Of a stretch of DNA of 64,000 bases, positions 8,802 to 19,819 are shown piece by piece. A program made the translations under genes and the position numbers. The DNA lies in the NCBI GenBank assembly GCA_026391455.1, contig JAPLEH010000067.1:21456-85455 (forward strand), written 5' to 3'. Origin of the DNA: Bacteroidota bacterium. Its GTDB lineage: Bacteria > Bacteroidota > Bacteroidia > Chitinophagales > Chitinophagaceae. Each line of letters opens with the position of its first letter. Position 1 is the first letter of the stretch. The notes below the pieces were generated by a model. That model made no database searches, was not told the origin of the DNA, and saw only the letters and a program-made list of their open reading frames with translations.

Positions 8802-10712
8802 ATGCTGCGAAAAACAATTATTCCTGCCTTATTCCAGTTCTTTACCATATATGCTTACGCCCAAACAAGTAACTTCACGTATATACCGGAAAAACCTAAA
8901 CCAGGAGAAGTGATCACCATCTTTTATGAACCTTCCGGTAAATTAAAGGGGACCACTGGTCCGATTGAAACTGTCGTTTACCAGCAAGGTGGTGGAAATG
9001 AACAAGCTGATAATCTGGAATTGCATCGTGAAGGAGGAAAATACACCGGCTCTTTCCGCACTGATACCGTAATGGATTTTGTTTACCTGTCATTCTCGGT
9101 CAACAATCAATACGACAATAATAATAATGAAGGTTACTGTATCCATTTGTATCAGAATAATGAAATACGCAAGGGGAGTTATATCAGTGAATTTACATTA
9201 TATCAGTATTTTGGCTCTCGTGCCGGAGTGGAAACCGATAATGAAATGGCACTGGCAGCACTTGAAAAAGAGTTCAGCTCGTTTCCAGAGTCAAAAAAGC
9301 CAAATCTTTTAAACCAGATTCGGCTGCAAATGAGTCTTAACAGAGAAGCAAGTATGACTATTGCTCAAAAAACAATTGAGTCGCTTATCAAATCCGGGTT
9401 AATTGACGAAACGGATTATACGAACCTTGCCGGTCTTTACGAGCTGGCCAAATTACCTGAGCAGGCAAAGCTTATTAACGCAATGAAGAAAGATAAAATC
9501 CCCGGAGGTAATTGGGCCAGGAACGAAAAGATTGAATATTTTTACGCAGAAAAAGACCCTGCAAAGAAAGAAACCCTTCTCAATGAAATCAATGAGCTGA
9601 TAAAAAATAATATTGAATGGAAAGAGTATAAAAACAGCCTCGACGAATATAAGTCGCATGTAGCAGCAGCCTACCTGGAAAAAGTCAACATGACGAAAGT
9701 CAGAGAAATTTCCGCTACAATAAACGAAAAATCATTGCTTGCATTATTCTTCAACCATATTACCATGGATATGCTGACAAAAAATGAACACCTTGATATT
9801 GTGGAAGAGATATCGGCCTTTACCACCGAATATGCAAAATCGCAATGGCAGCAATCAAGCACAAACCGGCCTTCCTACATTACAGAAAAGGAATGGAGAT
9901 TACAAAAGAAGAATGCCTATGCTCAATATGAAGATACCTATGCCCGGGTATTGTACCGGAAAGGGGACTATAAAAAGGGATATCTGTATGCGAAGGATGC
10001 AGCTATTTCACTTTCCGGAAGCAATGAGCCGGACTACAATACAACATACTCCCTTCTTGCAGAAAAGATATTCCCTTCGAAAAAAATTAAACCCGAACTT
10101 GAAACCTTCGTCAAAAACGGAGCCGCTGCAAATGAGATCATAAATATCCTTAAAGACATTTATGCGAAAAACAAAAAAGATACTTTCGGTTTTAGTAACT
10201 ACATCAGTATTCTTCAGAAAAAGAACAGTCTCAATATAGCAGAGCAAATCCGGAAATCTGTGATCAGTGAAAAAACGCCTTCATTTGCTCTGTATAACAT
10301 AAATGGCCAGAAGGTGGATTTCAGCGAACTTAAGGGCAAAGTAATAGTGATCGATTTCTGGGCTACCTGGTGTGGCCCCTGCAAAGCGAGTTTTCCCGGC
10401 ATGCAAAAGATGGTCACAAAATATAAAGACAACCCAGATGTAAAATTCTTTTTCATTGACACCTGGGAGAATGCAGAGGATAAAAGAAAAAACGCTGCAG
10501 ACTTTATAAAAGAAAACAATTACACTTTTGAAGTATTACTGGACAACGATAACACCGTAGTGGAGGACTTTAAAGTGGAAGGTGTTCCCAAAAAGTTTGT
10601 GATAGACAAATCCGGAAAAATCATTTTCAAAACGATTGGATACAGTGGCAGCGAAGACAGGCTGATTGCTGAACTTTCCGCCATGATTGAAATTGCGTCG
10701 GAAAGCAAATAA
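8802..10712 (+). CDS. Exported TlpA-like thioredoxin-fold protein with long N-terminal domain, 636 aa
   Basis: A signal peptide (FFTIYAYAQ at its end) is followed by a region with an immunoglobulin-like look (about 22-115) and a helical region (about 140-480) rich in K and E. A TlpA/AhpC-type thioredoxin domain follows (about 490-632) with FWATWCGPCK as the CxxC active site and VEGVPKKFVID as the cis-Pro loop. It should act in the periplasm or at the outer membrane as a reductase. Bacteroidota have many such ResA/TlpA-like proteins with variable N-terminal domains. The gene is noticeably A-rich compared with its neighbours. It ends in a strong terminator that overlaps the convergent permease gene. 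Confidence 0.85.
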   Translation: MLRKTIIPALFQFFTIYAYAQTSNFTYIPEKPKPGEVITIFYEPSGKLKGTTGPIETVVYQQGGGNEQADNLELHREGGKYTGSFRTDTVMDFVYLSFSVNNQYDNNNNEGYCIHLYQNNEIRKGSYISEFTLYQYFGSRAGVETDNEMALAALEKEFSSFPESKKPNLLNQIRLQMSLNREASMTIAQKTIESLIKSGLIDETDYTNLAGLYELAKLPEQAKLINAMKKDKIPGGNWARNEKIEYFYAEKDPAKKETLLNEINELIKNNIEWKEYKNSLDEYKSHVAAAYLEKVNMTKVREISATINEKSLLALFFNHITMDMLTKNEHLDIVEEISAFTTEYAKSQWQQSSTNRPSYITEKEWRLQKKNAYAQYEDTYARVLYRKGDYKKGYLYAKDAAISLSGSNEPDYNTTYSLLAEKIFPSKKIKPELETFVKNGAAANEIINILKDIYAKNKKDTFGFSNYISILQKKNSLNIAEQIRKSVISEKTPSFALYNINGQKVDFSELKGKVIVIDFWATWCGPCKASFPGMQKMVTKYKDNPDVKFFFIDTWENAEDKRKNAADFIKENNYTFEVLLDNDNTVVEDFKVEGVPKKFVIDKSGKIIFKTIGYSGSEDRLIAELSAMIEIASESK

Positions 10713-10742
10713 TCTTTCTGCAATAATTTTATATAACGCCGG

Positions 10743-10770
10743 GAATCACCTGCTACAGGTGATTCTTTTT
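10743..10770 (+). terminator. Terminator of the thioredoxin gene, overlapping the permease 3' end
   Basis: A perfect 10-bp stem, GAATCACCTG/CAGGTGATTC, is followed by TTTTT. The 3-nt loop is the complement of the TAG stop codon of the convergent permease gene, so one DNA stretch serves both. Confidence 0.85.
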
Positions 10771-12183
10771 CCTTTTCCTGAAATAAAAATAAAACGGTAC
10801 ACCCAGTCCGGTAATAATGATTCCCAGCAGCGAATTGATCACGGGTTGCTGATGTGCCAGGTAATTGGAAATATCGTTGTATACCGTAGTGATCAGATAG
10901 AAAGCCGAGAATACAATGAAAAGGATGGTTACATAGGGATGGCCCCATATTTTATACGGCCTTTCCTTATCCTTCATTTTTTTGCGCAGCATAAAGATAC
11001 CCACAGCACCCAACCCATAGGCGATCCAGGTAATGAAAACAAACATATTGGCCAGCATATCAAAAGAGCCGGAGATGATGAACACACAGGTCCATATTCC
11101 ATGGAGCCAGAGCGCGTTGCCGGGGGTATTGAATTTTTTATGATCCTTGCCCACCCAGGGTAAAAATACTTTGTCTTTCCCCATGGCATAGGTGATACGG
11201 GCCGTAGCCATCGTATTACCATTGATGGCACCCAATGTACAGATCACGATCAGCGCGGCCACTACGGCTTCACCGGTGTTACCCAGGGCTGTTCCTATAG
11301 CATCGGCGGCCACCAGGTTCGAATTCGCAATGCTTTCCACGGGCAAGGCATACAGGTAAGCGAGATTTATGAGAACATAAACCAATACACAAATAAATAC
11401 ACCGGTAAACAGACTTTTAGGAATATTCCGTTGCGGATCTTTTACTTCCCCTGCCATGGACGTAATATTAATCCAACCATCATACGCAAAGAAGGCCCAT
11501 GTCATAGCAGCAATGATACCACTGAGGAGAGCCCCACCCTGTTTAGGTGCTGTTGCATCCACAAAATGATGTACCGAACCATTTCCAGCGAGGAAAATAC
11601 CGGCTACCAGCAACACCATTACCCCTACTTTGATAAACGTGGAGATCACCTGAAAAGCACTGCCGGCTTTGGTGCTGAGATAATTGAGTGCTGTAAAAAC
11701 AAGCACCAGCAACACAGCGAGTGATTTAATTCCAATATTTTCCAGGGGATACAGATCGCCGATAAAGGGAATATGCCATACAACGGAATGTTCCATTACA
11801 GCATCCAGCCGGGGCAAATGCAAAAAATAATCGGCGTATTGGGCGCATACAAAAGCAATGGCGGCCACTGCTGCCGTATTGATCACGGAAAAAGCAGCCC
11901 ATCCGTAGAGGTAGGCCACAAACTCACCAAACATTTTGCGGAAATATACATAGATGCCACCCGTTTCCGGAAGCATAGCACCGAGCTCGGCATAGATCAG
12001 CGCTCCAAATAAGGAAAACACACCGGCGATCACCCAAACCAGCGAAAGCCAGACAGGCGAACCCAGCAGCTTTGCCATTTCGGAAGGATTCTTAAATATA
12101 CCCGACCCGATAATACTGCCCGCAATAACGGATGTGGCGGCCCAGAATCCGATTTTAGTAATGGAGGAAGAGTTGGAAGCCAT
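10753..12183 (-). CDS. APC superfamily amino acid permease, 476 aa
   Basis: About 12 hydrophobic segments and the TM1 signature SIIGSGIFKNP identify an amino acid/polyamine/organocation transporter of the inner membrane. Other family features are GWAAFSVINTAAVAAIAF, TWAFFAYDGWINITSMAGEVKDPQRNIPKSL (TM6 region) and MATARITYAMGKD (TM8 region). The substrate is not predictable, but the L-type (LAT) subgroup is closest in the TM6 loop. I chose the ATG at 12183 (MASNSSSITKIGFW) because it gives the usual short cytoplasmic N-terminus; an in-frame start at 12249 would add 22 residues including an odd hydrophobic patch. A promoter with both elements lies at 12383-12413. The last codons form part of the convergent gene's terminator. 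Confidence 0.85.
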   Translation of the reverse strand: MASNSSSITKIGFWAATSVIAGSIIGSGIFKNPSEMAKLLGSPVWLSLVWVIAGVFSLFGALIYAELGAMLPETGGIYVYFRKMFGEFVAYLYGWAAFSVINTAAVAAIAFVCAQYADYFLHLPRLDAVMEHSVVWHIPFIGDLYPLENIGIKSLAVLLVLVFTALNYLSTKAGSAFQVISTFIKVGVMVLLVAGIFLAGNGSVHHFVDATAPKQGGALLSGIIAAMTWAFFAYDGWINITSMAGEVKDPQRNIPKSLFTGVFICVLVYVLINLAYLYALPVESIANSNLVAADAIGTALGNTGEAVVAALIVICTLGAINGNTMATARITYAMGKDKVFLPWVGKDHKKFNTPGNALWLHGIWTCVFIISGSFDMLANMFVFITWIAYGLGAVGIFMLRKKMKDKERPYKIWGHPYVTILFIVFSAFYLITTVYNDISNYLAHQQPVINSLLGIIITGLGVPFYFYFRKRKKNHL

Positions 12184-12382
12184 ATAAGAAAGGAAGATAA
12201 CAAAAAACCTTATCCCCCGCTTGAAAAGAGAGATAAGGTCTGAAATCATTTACGCAGTGGCTTCAACCCGAATACCGGCTTTCTATACCGGCTATACTCC
12301 CCGGCCGGATACCTGGCTTTCCCGGAAAGACTAACAGGTTTGGAAGGCATTGGATTACGTAAAAAAGTTGTGCGTTGCGATA

Positions 12383-12413
12383 TAAAGGTAAAAAGAAGAT
12401 TTGTTTTTGTCAA
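12383..12413 (-). promoter_or_regulatory. Candidate promoter of the permease gene
   Basis: On the minus strand TTG is separated by 20 bp from TACCTTTA, one base off the TAnnTTTG consensus. The spacing fits the 17-23 bp known for Bacteroidota promoters. It implies a leader of about 195 nt if the start is 12183. Confidence 0.5.
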
Positions 12414-12646
12414 TACCCCCAAAAAACCACGGAATCCAATCATCCCATTATCAAATCATCCAATTATCGGATTATCACATCATTATTGTCCGGGGAAAGT
12501 TTTTGCAAAACCCTGAAACATTGCCCCAGAGCGGGTTCTAGCCCCTCTCCTTTGGGGAGGGGTCTGAATTGATTTTCAAACTAATAAATAGTTTTACCGG
12601 ACAACAATAATTATCACATTAGCAAATTAGCACATTAGCTAATTAT
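12414..12646. repeat. Gene-free spacer with word repeats and a CCCCTCTCC hairpin
   Basis: The spacer has no coding potential I can support. It holds two AT-rich word repeats, at about 12430-12487 (permutations of ATCATCCAATTATC) and 12606-12648 (ACATTAGCAAATTAGC type). A hairpin at about 12542-12562 is built from CCCCTC..GAGGGG arms, and sequences like it are widespread between Bacteroidota genes. Confidence 0.55.
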
Positions 12647-14308
<1,662 letters not shown>

Positions 14309-14406
14309 TCACGCAGTGGCGCAGCATTACATAAGAAAAACAGTGGTGCAAGCGTTATCCAGCAGATACTTTGCTAACTTACTGATAAGCAAACCCTATT
14401 AACGCC

Positions 14407-15396
14407 ATGAAGATAAAATACTTGCCCCTGCTATTGATTATTGGAGTCTGGCAACCTGTCAGCGCCCAATCGGTTTCCGTTTATTTTGGATTCAACAAGT
14501 ATGAGATCACACCCCAGACCCGAGCCGTCCTCGACAGCCTGACAGACTCGCTGGATCTGACGGAACGTATCGAGTTGCACGGACATTGCGATGCGGTGGG
14601 CTCATCCGGATATAATGATAAATTGTCCTTACAACGGGTCAATGCTGTAATCGGGTATTTAATGAAAAATGGCTGGGATAAAAATGATATTGCCATTGCC
14701 AAAGGGCATGGCGAAAATCAACCAGCACAAAGCAACCTTACTCCGGAAAGCAGGAATATGAACAGGCGTGTGGAAATTAAGATCTTGCATGAAAACAAGA
14801 CACCCCGCATCATGCACCCAAAAACCATCGCGGAAGCGCCGAAGGTCAACCCTCAAAAAAATACCGGTGTACCCGGCACTGGATCCGGGAATGGAGCAGG
14901 TACTGGACCAGGTGGTGGCGTTGGTACCGGACCAGGTGGCGGGTTGGGTAATGGAAACGGTTCTGGAAACGGGCCTTCGAATGCCAATCTGCGCAAACAG
15001 ATTAATGACACTGCCAGTAAAGCGGGAACAAATATTGTACTGAAGAACCTGAATTTTGAAGGAGGCCGTCATTATTTTTTACCGGAATCATTGCCAATAC
15101 TCGAAGAATTACTGCAAGTGATGAAGGAGAATCCTAAGTTGGTGATTCGGGTGGAAGGACATGTTTGTTGTTTGGATAATAGTGAAGACGGAATGGATAT
15201 TGACCTTAATCAAAATAATTTGTCTGTAACCCGCGCCAAAGCAGTACGGGATTATCTTATCCAAAATGGCATTTCAACCTCAAGGGTCAGTTATACAGGT
15301 CTTGCGCATACACAACCGATCTATCCCTATCCTGAAAAAACAGAGGAGGAACAAACAGCTAACAGAAGGGTCGAGATCAGGATCATCAAAAAATAA
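14407..15396 (+). CDS. OmpA-family protein with two OmpA-like domains, 329 aa
   Basis: A signal peptide ends near VSAQ (residue 21). Domain 1 (about 22-122) has VYFGFNKYEITPQ, HGHCDAVGSSGYNDKLSLQRVNAV and NRRVEI, a near-canonical peptidoglycan-binding OmpA_C fold. A Gly/Asn/Thr/Pro-rich linker (about 155-195) made of GTGPGGG-type repeats follows. Domain 2 (about 205-328) has NLNFEGGRHYFLPES, LSVTRAKAVRDYL and NRRVEIRI, but reads GHVCC where classical domains read GHTD. It likely links the outer membrane or periplasm to the cell wall. No beta-barrel is present. It ends at a bidirectional terminator shared with the convergent metalloprotease gene. Confidence 0.88.
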   Translation: MKIKYLPLLLIIGVWQPVSAQSVSVYFGFNKYEITPQTRAVLDSLTDSLDLTERIELHGHCDAVGSSGYNDKLSLQRVNAVIGYLMKNGWDKNDIAIAKGHGENQPAQSNLTPESRNMNRRVEIKILHENKTPRIMHPKTIAEAPKVNPQKNTGVPGTGSGNGAGTGPGGGVGTGPGGGLGNGNGSGNGPSNANLRKQINDTASKAGTNIVLKNLNFEGGRHYFLPESLPILEELLQVMKENPKLVIRVEGHVCCLDNSEDGMDIDLNQNNLSVTRAKAVRDYLIQNGISTSRVSYTGLAHTQPIYPYPEKTEEEQTANRRVEIRIIKK

Positions 15397-15425
15397 AATT
15401 CAACATTACTAAACAGAATAAAAAC

Positions 15426-15454
15426 AAAGCGCCCCGGCAAAACCGGGGCGCTTT
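15426..15454. terminator. Bidirectional terminator between the OmpA and metalloprotease genes
   Basis: A perfect 12-bp stem, AAAGCGCCCCGG/CCGGGGCGCTTT, with a 5-nt loop has A-rich and T-rich ends. It lies 29 bp after the plus-strand stop and 33 bp after the minus-strand stop. Confidence 0.88.
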
Positions 15455-15487
15455 CATATTGATAAGAACTTAATTTCTATTGCATGT

Positions 15488-18400
15488 TTACCTGGAGATC
15501 AACACACTGATTCCTTTGGTGCTCTTATCACTGTCACTGCTCAGGTACAACTGATAAATACCGCTCGCTGTGCTTGATGGCATGATAATGTTGATCACGC
15601 TTCCATAGGCCAAACCAGAAGCCACTTGCGATTTTACCAATTGACCCATGCTGTTGAACACTTTTACATTCAGTGAACTGTACAAGTCTGTATTCAGACG
15701 GATACCGAATGTACCATTGTTCGGAACAGGATATACAATTACTGCAGATTGCTGATTCAGGGTGAGGTGACGTTCGTTACACTCATTAACCTGAATCGTA
15801 CTCGTGATAGCAGATACACAGCCAGCATTCGTAGCAGTATAGGTTACGGCTTTCTGACCACTACCAGCCACCGAAGGGGTAAAGCTGGAACCAGATACAC
15901 CCGCTCCGCTGAACACACCTCCTGCAGGTGTTGCACTCAGGCTGAACGCAGCATCTGACTTACATACCTCGTTTACGGTCAGGAAGTTGATCACCGGATA
16001 AGCATTCACATTGAGTACCGCAGCAGTGGATGTTACAGATCCGCAACCGGCAGTAACGATCACACGGAAACGAAAACCATTCCGCTCTACAGGTATAGAA
16101 GCCAGTGTATATGATGAAGTAGTCGCACCGGCGATATTGTTGAATGTAGCACCTCCATCCGTGCTGAGTTGCCACTGATAGCTCAATGAACCAACACCGG
16201 TAGTGACAGCCACACTGAAAGTAGCACCTGCGCCTTCGCAGATCGTTACGTTAGGAGGCTGGGTATTGATAGCCGGAAAGGTATTTACAGTCAGTAGTGC
16301 ACCGGTAGAGATAGCGGGTGTACATGCGCCATTGGAGATCACACAACGGTAACGGTTATTATTCAGTGATGGCGGTACGCCGGTGATCAGCAATGTGGGT
16401 GAAGTAGCACCGGAGTATACGCCTCCGTTTGTTACGTTATTGTAAGCACCACCTGCCACACTCACTTCCCATTGATAATTGAGGCCTGAACCGGCAGCAG
16501 TTGCACTAAAGCTTACGTTGGTAGCTTCACACACCGTCTGGTCAACAGGATTGGTAGCTACAGTGATTGAAGCATTCACACTCAGTGTAGCTACAGTGGT
16601 ATTTACCATTCCGCAGGCGTTGGTGATAACACAACGGTATTGGTTACCATTATCAGCCAGCGCTGCGGCTGCGATAGTATATGTAGCATTGGTGGCACCT
16701 GCAATATTGGTAAATGCAGGCACAGCAGCCGTACTCACCTGCCATTGGAATGTGGGTGCTGGTGAACCTGTAGCAGCCGTAAAGCTAACCGCACTGCCGG
16801 AACATACCGCCTGTGATAAAGGATTGATCGTTACATCTGGTGCCACATTCACGATAAGTGTTGCGGCATTCGAGTTCGTGCTTCCGCACTGACCGGTTAC
16901 CATGCAACGGTATTGATTACCACTCAGTGCAGGGGTAACACCAGTAAATGTTAAGGTAGCAGCAGTAGCACCCGCAATATTGGTAAATGCAGGAACAGCC
17001 ACAGTGCTAACCTGCCACTGATAGGTACCGGTGGAAGTTACATTGAAAGACGCATTGGCACCTGTACAAAGAGTTACGTTTGCAGGTTGCCCGGTTATGG
17101 CAGGGCCTGTTCCCGGGTTCACGGTAAAGCTAACCACTGCAGTTTGCGTGATTCCAGGTGCAGGTCCTGTACCTTGTATAGTTACGTTATAGGTACCGGG
17201 AGCCAGCCCACCTGTACCATTCAATGATACAGTAGCTGTTCCATTAGTAGTAAAGGTAGAAGGAGATACTGAAACAGTAGTACCGGCTGGAGCACCTGAC
17301 AGATAAGCAACCGCAACAGGACCCGTGTAAGTTCCAAGGAAGTTAACAGGTACAGTTGCATTGATCGGACCGGCAGCAGGACAAGTAGCTGTACCGGCAA
17401 GAGGTGTTCCGAATGAATATCCGCTAACCGGGAGTTCCACTGTGATGGGTGCATTATTAATATCAAAGAAAATATTACCGATGGCTTCCACCTTGATACG
17501 GGCCTGTGCTGTAATGGTACCAGGTACGGTAAATGTTTCGGAACCATCATTGGTTGTATTGGCAATCAGTGTGGTAAATGTATTTCCGTTATCGGTTGAC
17601 CAGGAAATCTTTACGTTGGCGGTACTGATTGGGGCGGCTGTAGTATTGCCTACCGCCCATGTTACTGTTTGTGTGGAACCTGCAGGATAGGTTACAGTGG
17701 TGTTCTGGGATGTAATAAGAAAAGGCGTATAGTTAGCGGCATCCACAGTAACAGTCATATCCTTATAATTTGTTTGACCAACAGCAGTACCATTATAAGG
17801 TCTGTTATCTCTTACCGTCAGGCGAAAGTTCAAGGTACGACTGATACTACTCAGGGCTTCAATATTTACACCAGCATCGCCGCCAGGTAATGGACCAGTT
17901 ACGGAATTACCAGCGAGGATAGTAGCCAGTATAGGCATGAGCCTTGTTGGTGATGTCGTAGCTGAAAAAGAAAGCCAGTTAGGTCCTGTAGGTTTTTCCG
18001 GTCTTGCCACACTGTTCAATTCTTCCTGTCCAACACCAAGTTCATCTTGCTCCCAGGAATAGGTAAGAACGTCGCCCGGGTCTGCATCAGTGGCTGAACC
18101 AGTTAGCGCAAACGGTGTAGACGGAGGAATCGTATAGTTTGTAAGATCAGCTATCACAGGAGTGGCATTGAGGCCAGCCTGATTAGTGCTAACCGGACAG
18201 GATTTACCGGCCAGGTTTTGCTGAATCTGCTGAATAGTTACCTGGTGATAAAATGCAATGGGACTATTAGCTACATCAAACTGGGTAATTCCTGCATAGC
18301 CCATGATCGTAATGCCAGAAGCCACTTCTTTATTCGCCCCCAAACCTTCATCTCCCAAAGAGAAAGTATGGTTACCTCCTAACTGATGTCCAATCTCATG

Positions 18401-19438
18401 CGACACCAATCGGACATCAAATAAATAACCCTCGGGAATGCCATTTGAAGGGCCGGATACGCCTTGACCTTTCTGTCCATCCTCACAAACACAACCAATG
18501 CAACCTGCGTTACCACCAAAACCGTTAAGTCCAAACATATGCCCGATATCATAGTTAGCCTCACCAATAACATTTGTAAGTGTAGATTGCAACTGATAGT
18601 TCCAGAAATCAAATGAAGAATATGGGTCAGTAGTAGGATTGTAATAAATTACTTGCGTAGTATTCGCAATAAGATTCAAGTGTACGGCAAGATCTCTTTC
18701 ATAAATTCCATTTCCGCGGGTAAGGGTGGCGTTATAGGCTGCCAAAACCAGACCGACCTGTGCAGCACTCGTGGCACCGAAATAGTTTGCATATTCCCCA
18801 TTACAGGATAATACGAGACGAAATGTTTTTAATTCACCGGTACTGCTTCGGGAAATTTCATTAGCCTGTGCATCAAGATTCAACGCTAACTGCTCGTCCG
18901 GGGTTGAGCAAACCCATTTGCTTTCGTTTACATAACGCCCTGGTTTATAAACAGCATACACCTTGTGGTCAAGCGAGTAGGGTTCAATATATTCACTGGG
19001 TTTTCCATTGACCCGGCTTACCATGGTTTGTAAGCCTTGCGGGGAAAGACTGATCTTCAGCAAAGCACCCGGATCATCAAGGCTTTTACCTGAATATGCC
19101 CGTATATCCGGAAACCGTTCTTGTAATGCCGGCTCAAAATTTGATGCTTCCCATACTTGAAAACGTTCAAGTTTACCTGTTACATCAGGTAAAGTGATCA
19201 CACCGGAACTTTGCCTGGCATTTGAACCAACGATTGAAAGAAGTTGTTCGCGAAGGGGAGCAATATTCAGTTGGTACAAGCTGAATTCTTTTGGAAAGGA
19301 AGACCTGGTTACTCCTTTATCTTTTGGCAAATTAGAAGTATCTGTGGTGGAGGACCAGTAACTATCCTGAGAAAATGTTGTTAACGAAACACTACCAGCT
19401 ATAAAAAGAGCCAGTAAATTCTTGTGAATTTTTTTCAT
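15488..19438 (-). CDS. Secreted zinc metalloprotease with Ig-like repeats and T9SS tail (copy 1 of 3), 1316 aa
   Basis: The order is signal peptide (1-23, ending TTFSQ), prodomain (about 25-195, with WEASNFEPALQERFPDIRAY), and metzincin-type catalytic domain (about 200-420) with HEIGHQLGGNH at 347-357 and Met-turn TIMGYAG at 377-383. A CIGCVC cluster lies at 313-318. Next are a cadherin/FN3-like region (about 430-680), four Ig-like repeats ending in NVAP or LSVNA and containing YQWQVS (about 770-1150), and a type A sorting domain (VYPVPNNGTFGI ... ISVLISR). This is the reprolysin-like peptidase type common in Bacteroidota; substrates are unknown. It is the most diverged copy and has Gly where the other two have Cys in TRxNG near residue 242. 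Confidence 0.88.
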   Translation of the reverse strand: MKKIHKNLLALFIAGSVSLTTFSQDSYWSSTTDTSNLPKDKGVTRSSFPKEFSLYQLNIAPLREQLLSIVGSNARQSSGVITLPDVTGKLERFQVWEASNFEPALQERFPDIRAYSGKSLDDPGALLKISLSPQGLQTMVSRVNGKPSEYIEPYSLDHKVYAVYKPGRYVNESKWVCSTPDEQLALNLDAQANEISRSSTGELKTFRLVLSCNGEYANYFGATSAAQVGLVLAAYNATLTRGNGIYERDLAVHLNLIANTTQVIYYNPTTDPYSSFDFWNYQLQSTLTNVIGEANYDIGHMFGLNGFGGNAGCIGCVCEDGQKGQGVSGPSNGIPEGYLFDVRLVSHEIGHQLGGNHTFSLGDEGLGANKEVASGITIMGYAGITQFDVANSPIAFYHQVTIQQIQQNLAGKSCPVSTNQAGLNATPVIADLTNYTIPPSTPFALTGSATDADPGDVLTYSWEQDELGVGQEELNSVARPEKPTGPNWLSFSATTSPTRLMPILATILAGNSVTGPLPGGDAGVNIEALSSISRTLNFRLTVRDNRPYNGTAVGQTNYKDMTVTVDAANYTPFLITSQNTTVTYPAGSTQTVTWAVGNTTAAPISTANVKISWSTDNGNTFTTLIANTTNDGSETFTVPGTITAQARIKVEAIGNIFFDINNAPITVELPVSGYSFGTPLAGTATCPAAGPINATVPVNFLGTYTGPVAVAYLSGAPAGTTVSVSPSTFTTNGTATVSLNGTGGLAPGTYNVTIQGTGPAPGITQTAVVSFTVNPGTGPAITGQPANVTLCTGANASFNVTSTGTYQWQVSTVAVPAFTNIAGATAATLTFTGVTPALSGNQYRCMVTGQCGSTNSNAATLIVNVAPDVTINPLSQAVCSGSAVSFTAATGSPAPTFQWQVSTAAVPAFTNIAGATNATYTIAAAALADNGNQYRCVITNACGMVNTTVATLSVNASITVATNPVDQTVCEATNVSFSATAAGSGLNYQWEVSVAGGAYNNVTNGGVYSGATSPTLLITGVPPSLNNNRYRCVISNGACTPAISTGALLTVNTFPAINTQPPNVTICEGAGATFSVAVTTGVGSLSYQWQLSTDGGATFNNIAGATTSSYTLASIPVERNGFRFRVIVTAGCGSVTSTAAVLNVNAYPVINFLTVNEVCKSDAAFSLSATPAGGVFSGAGVSGSSFTPSVAGSGQKAVTYTATNAGCVSAITSTIQVNECNERHLTLNQQSAVIVYPVPNNGTFGIRLNTDLYSSLNVKVFNSMGQLVKSQVASGLAYGSVINIIMPSSTASGIYQLYLSSDSDKSTKGISVLISR
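15638..15736 (-). repeat. 99-bp near-identical 3' segment, copy 1
   Basis: This segment matches 19970-20068 and 24318-24416 with one differing base among the three. It encodes the core of the sorting domain (from VYPVPNNGT through FNSMGQLV). Confidence 0.9.
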
Positions 19439-19540
19439 AGGTTATTTTTTTTTGCCCATTAACTGAAAGGCCTTGTTTCGCCAACAACACCTGACCACTT
19501 AATGGGACGGTAATTTGAAAAAACGAGATTCAAAACATTG

Positions 19541-19548
19541 CAAAATTA
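19541..19548 (-). promoter_or_regulatory. Candidate -7 box of metalloprotease copy 1
   Basis: The minus strand reads TAATTTTG, a perfect TAnnTTTG match about 100 bp before the start codon. No clear -33 element is seen. Nothing else but AT-rich sequence is visible between 19439 and 19737. Confidence 0.35.
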
Positions 19549-19737
19549 AATTAAATTCTATGCGGATAATTTGCAGATGCGTGTTGCTGCTTGCCAGTAA
19601 ATAGTCAGAGATGAGTAGGTTCTATCTTATTTTTTAAACCTAATTTTACGTACATATACTTAGTTTAAAACACCTAAAATTTCCCTCTGGATCACTTTGT
19701 AAAAGCCTGTTTTTTTTATTGAATATTGATAATTACT

Positions 19738-19778
19738 AAAAAAAGAGTCCCGGTTACTTGCTGTAACCGGGACTCTTT
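19738..19778 (-). terminator. Terminator of metalloprotease copy 2
   Basis: A perfect 16-bp stem starting AAAGAGTCCCGGTTAC, with a 5-nt loop, runs straight into a T run on the minus strand. Confidence 0.9.
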
Positions 19779-19819
19779 GAAAACTATTTACTTTTTTAGA
19801 GGCAATTCCATTCGTAGTA

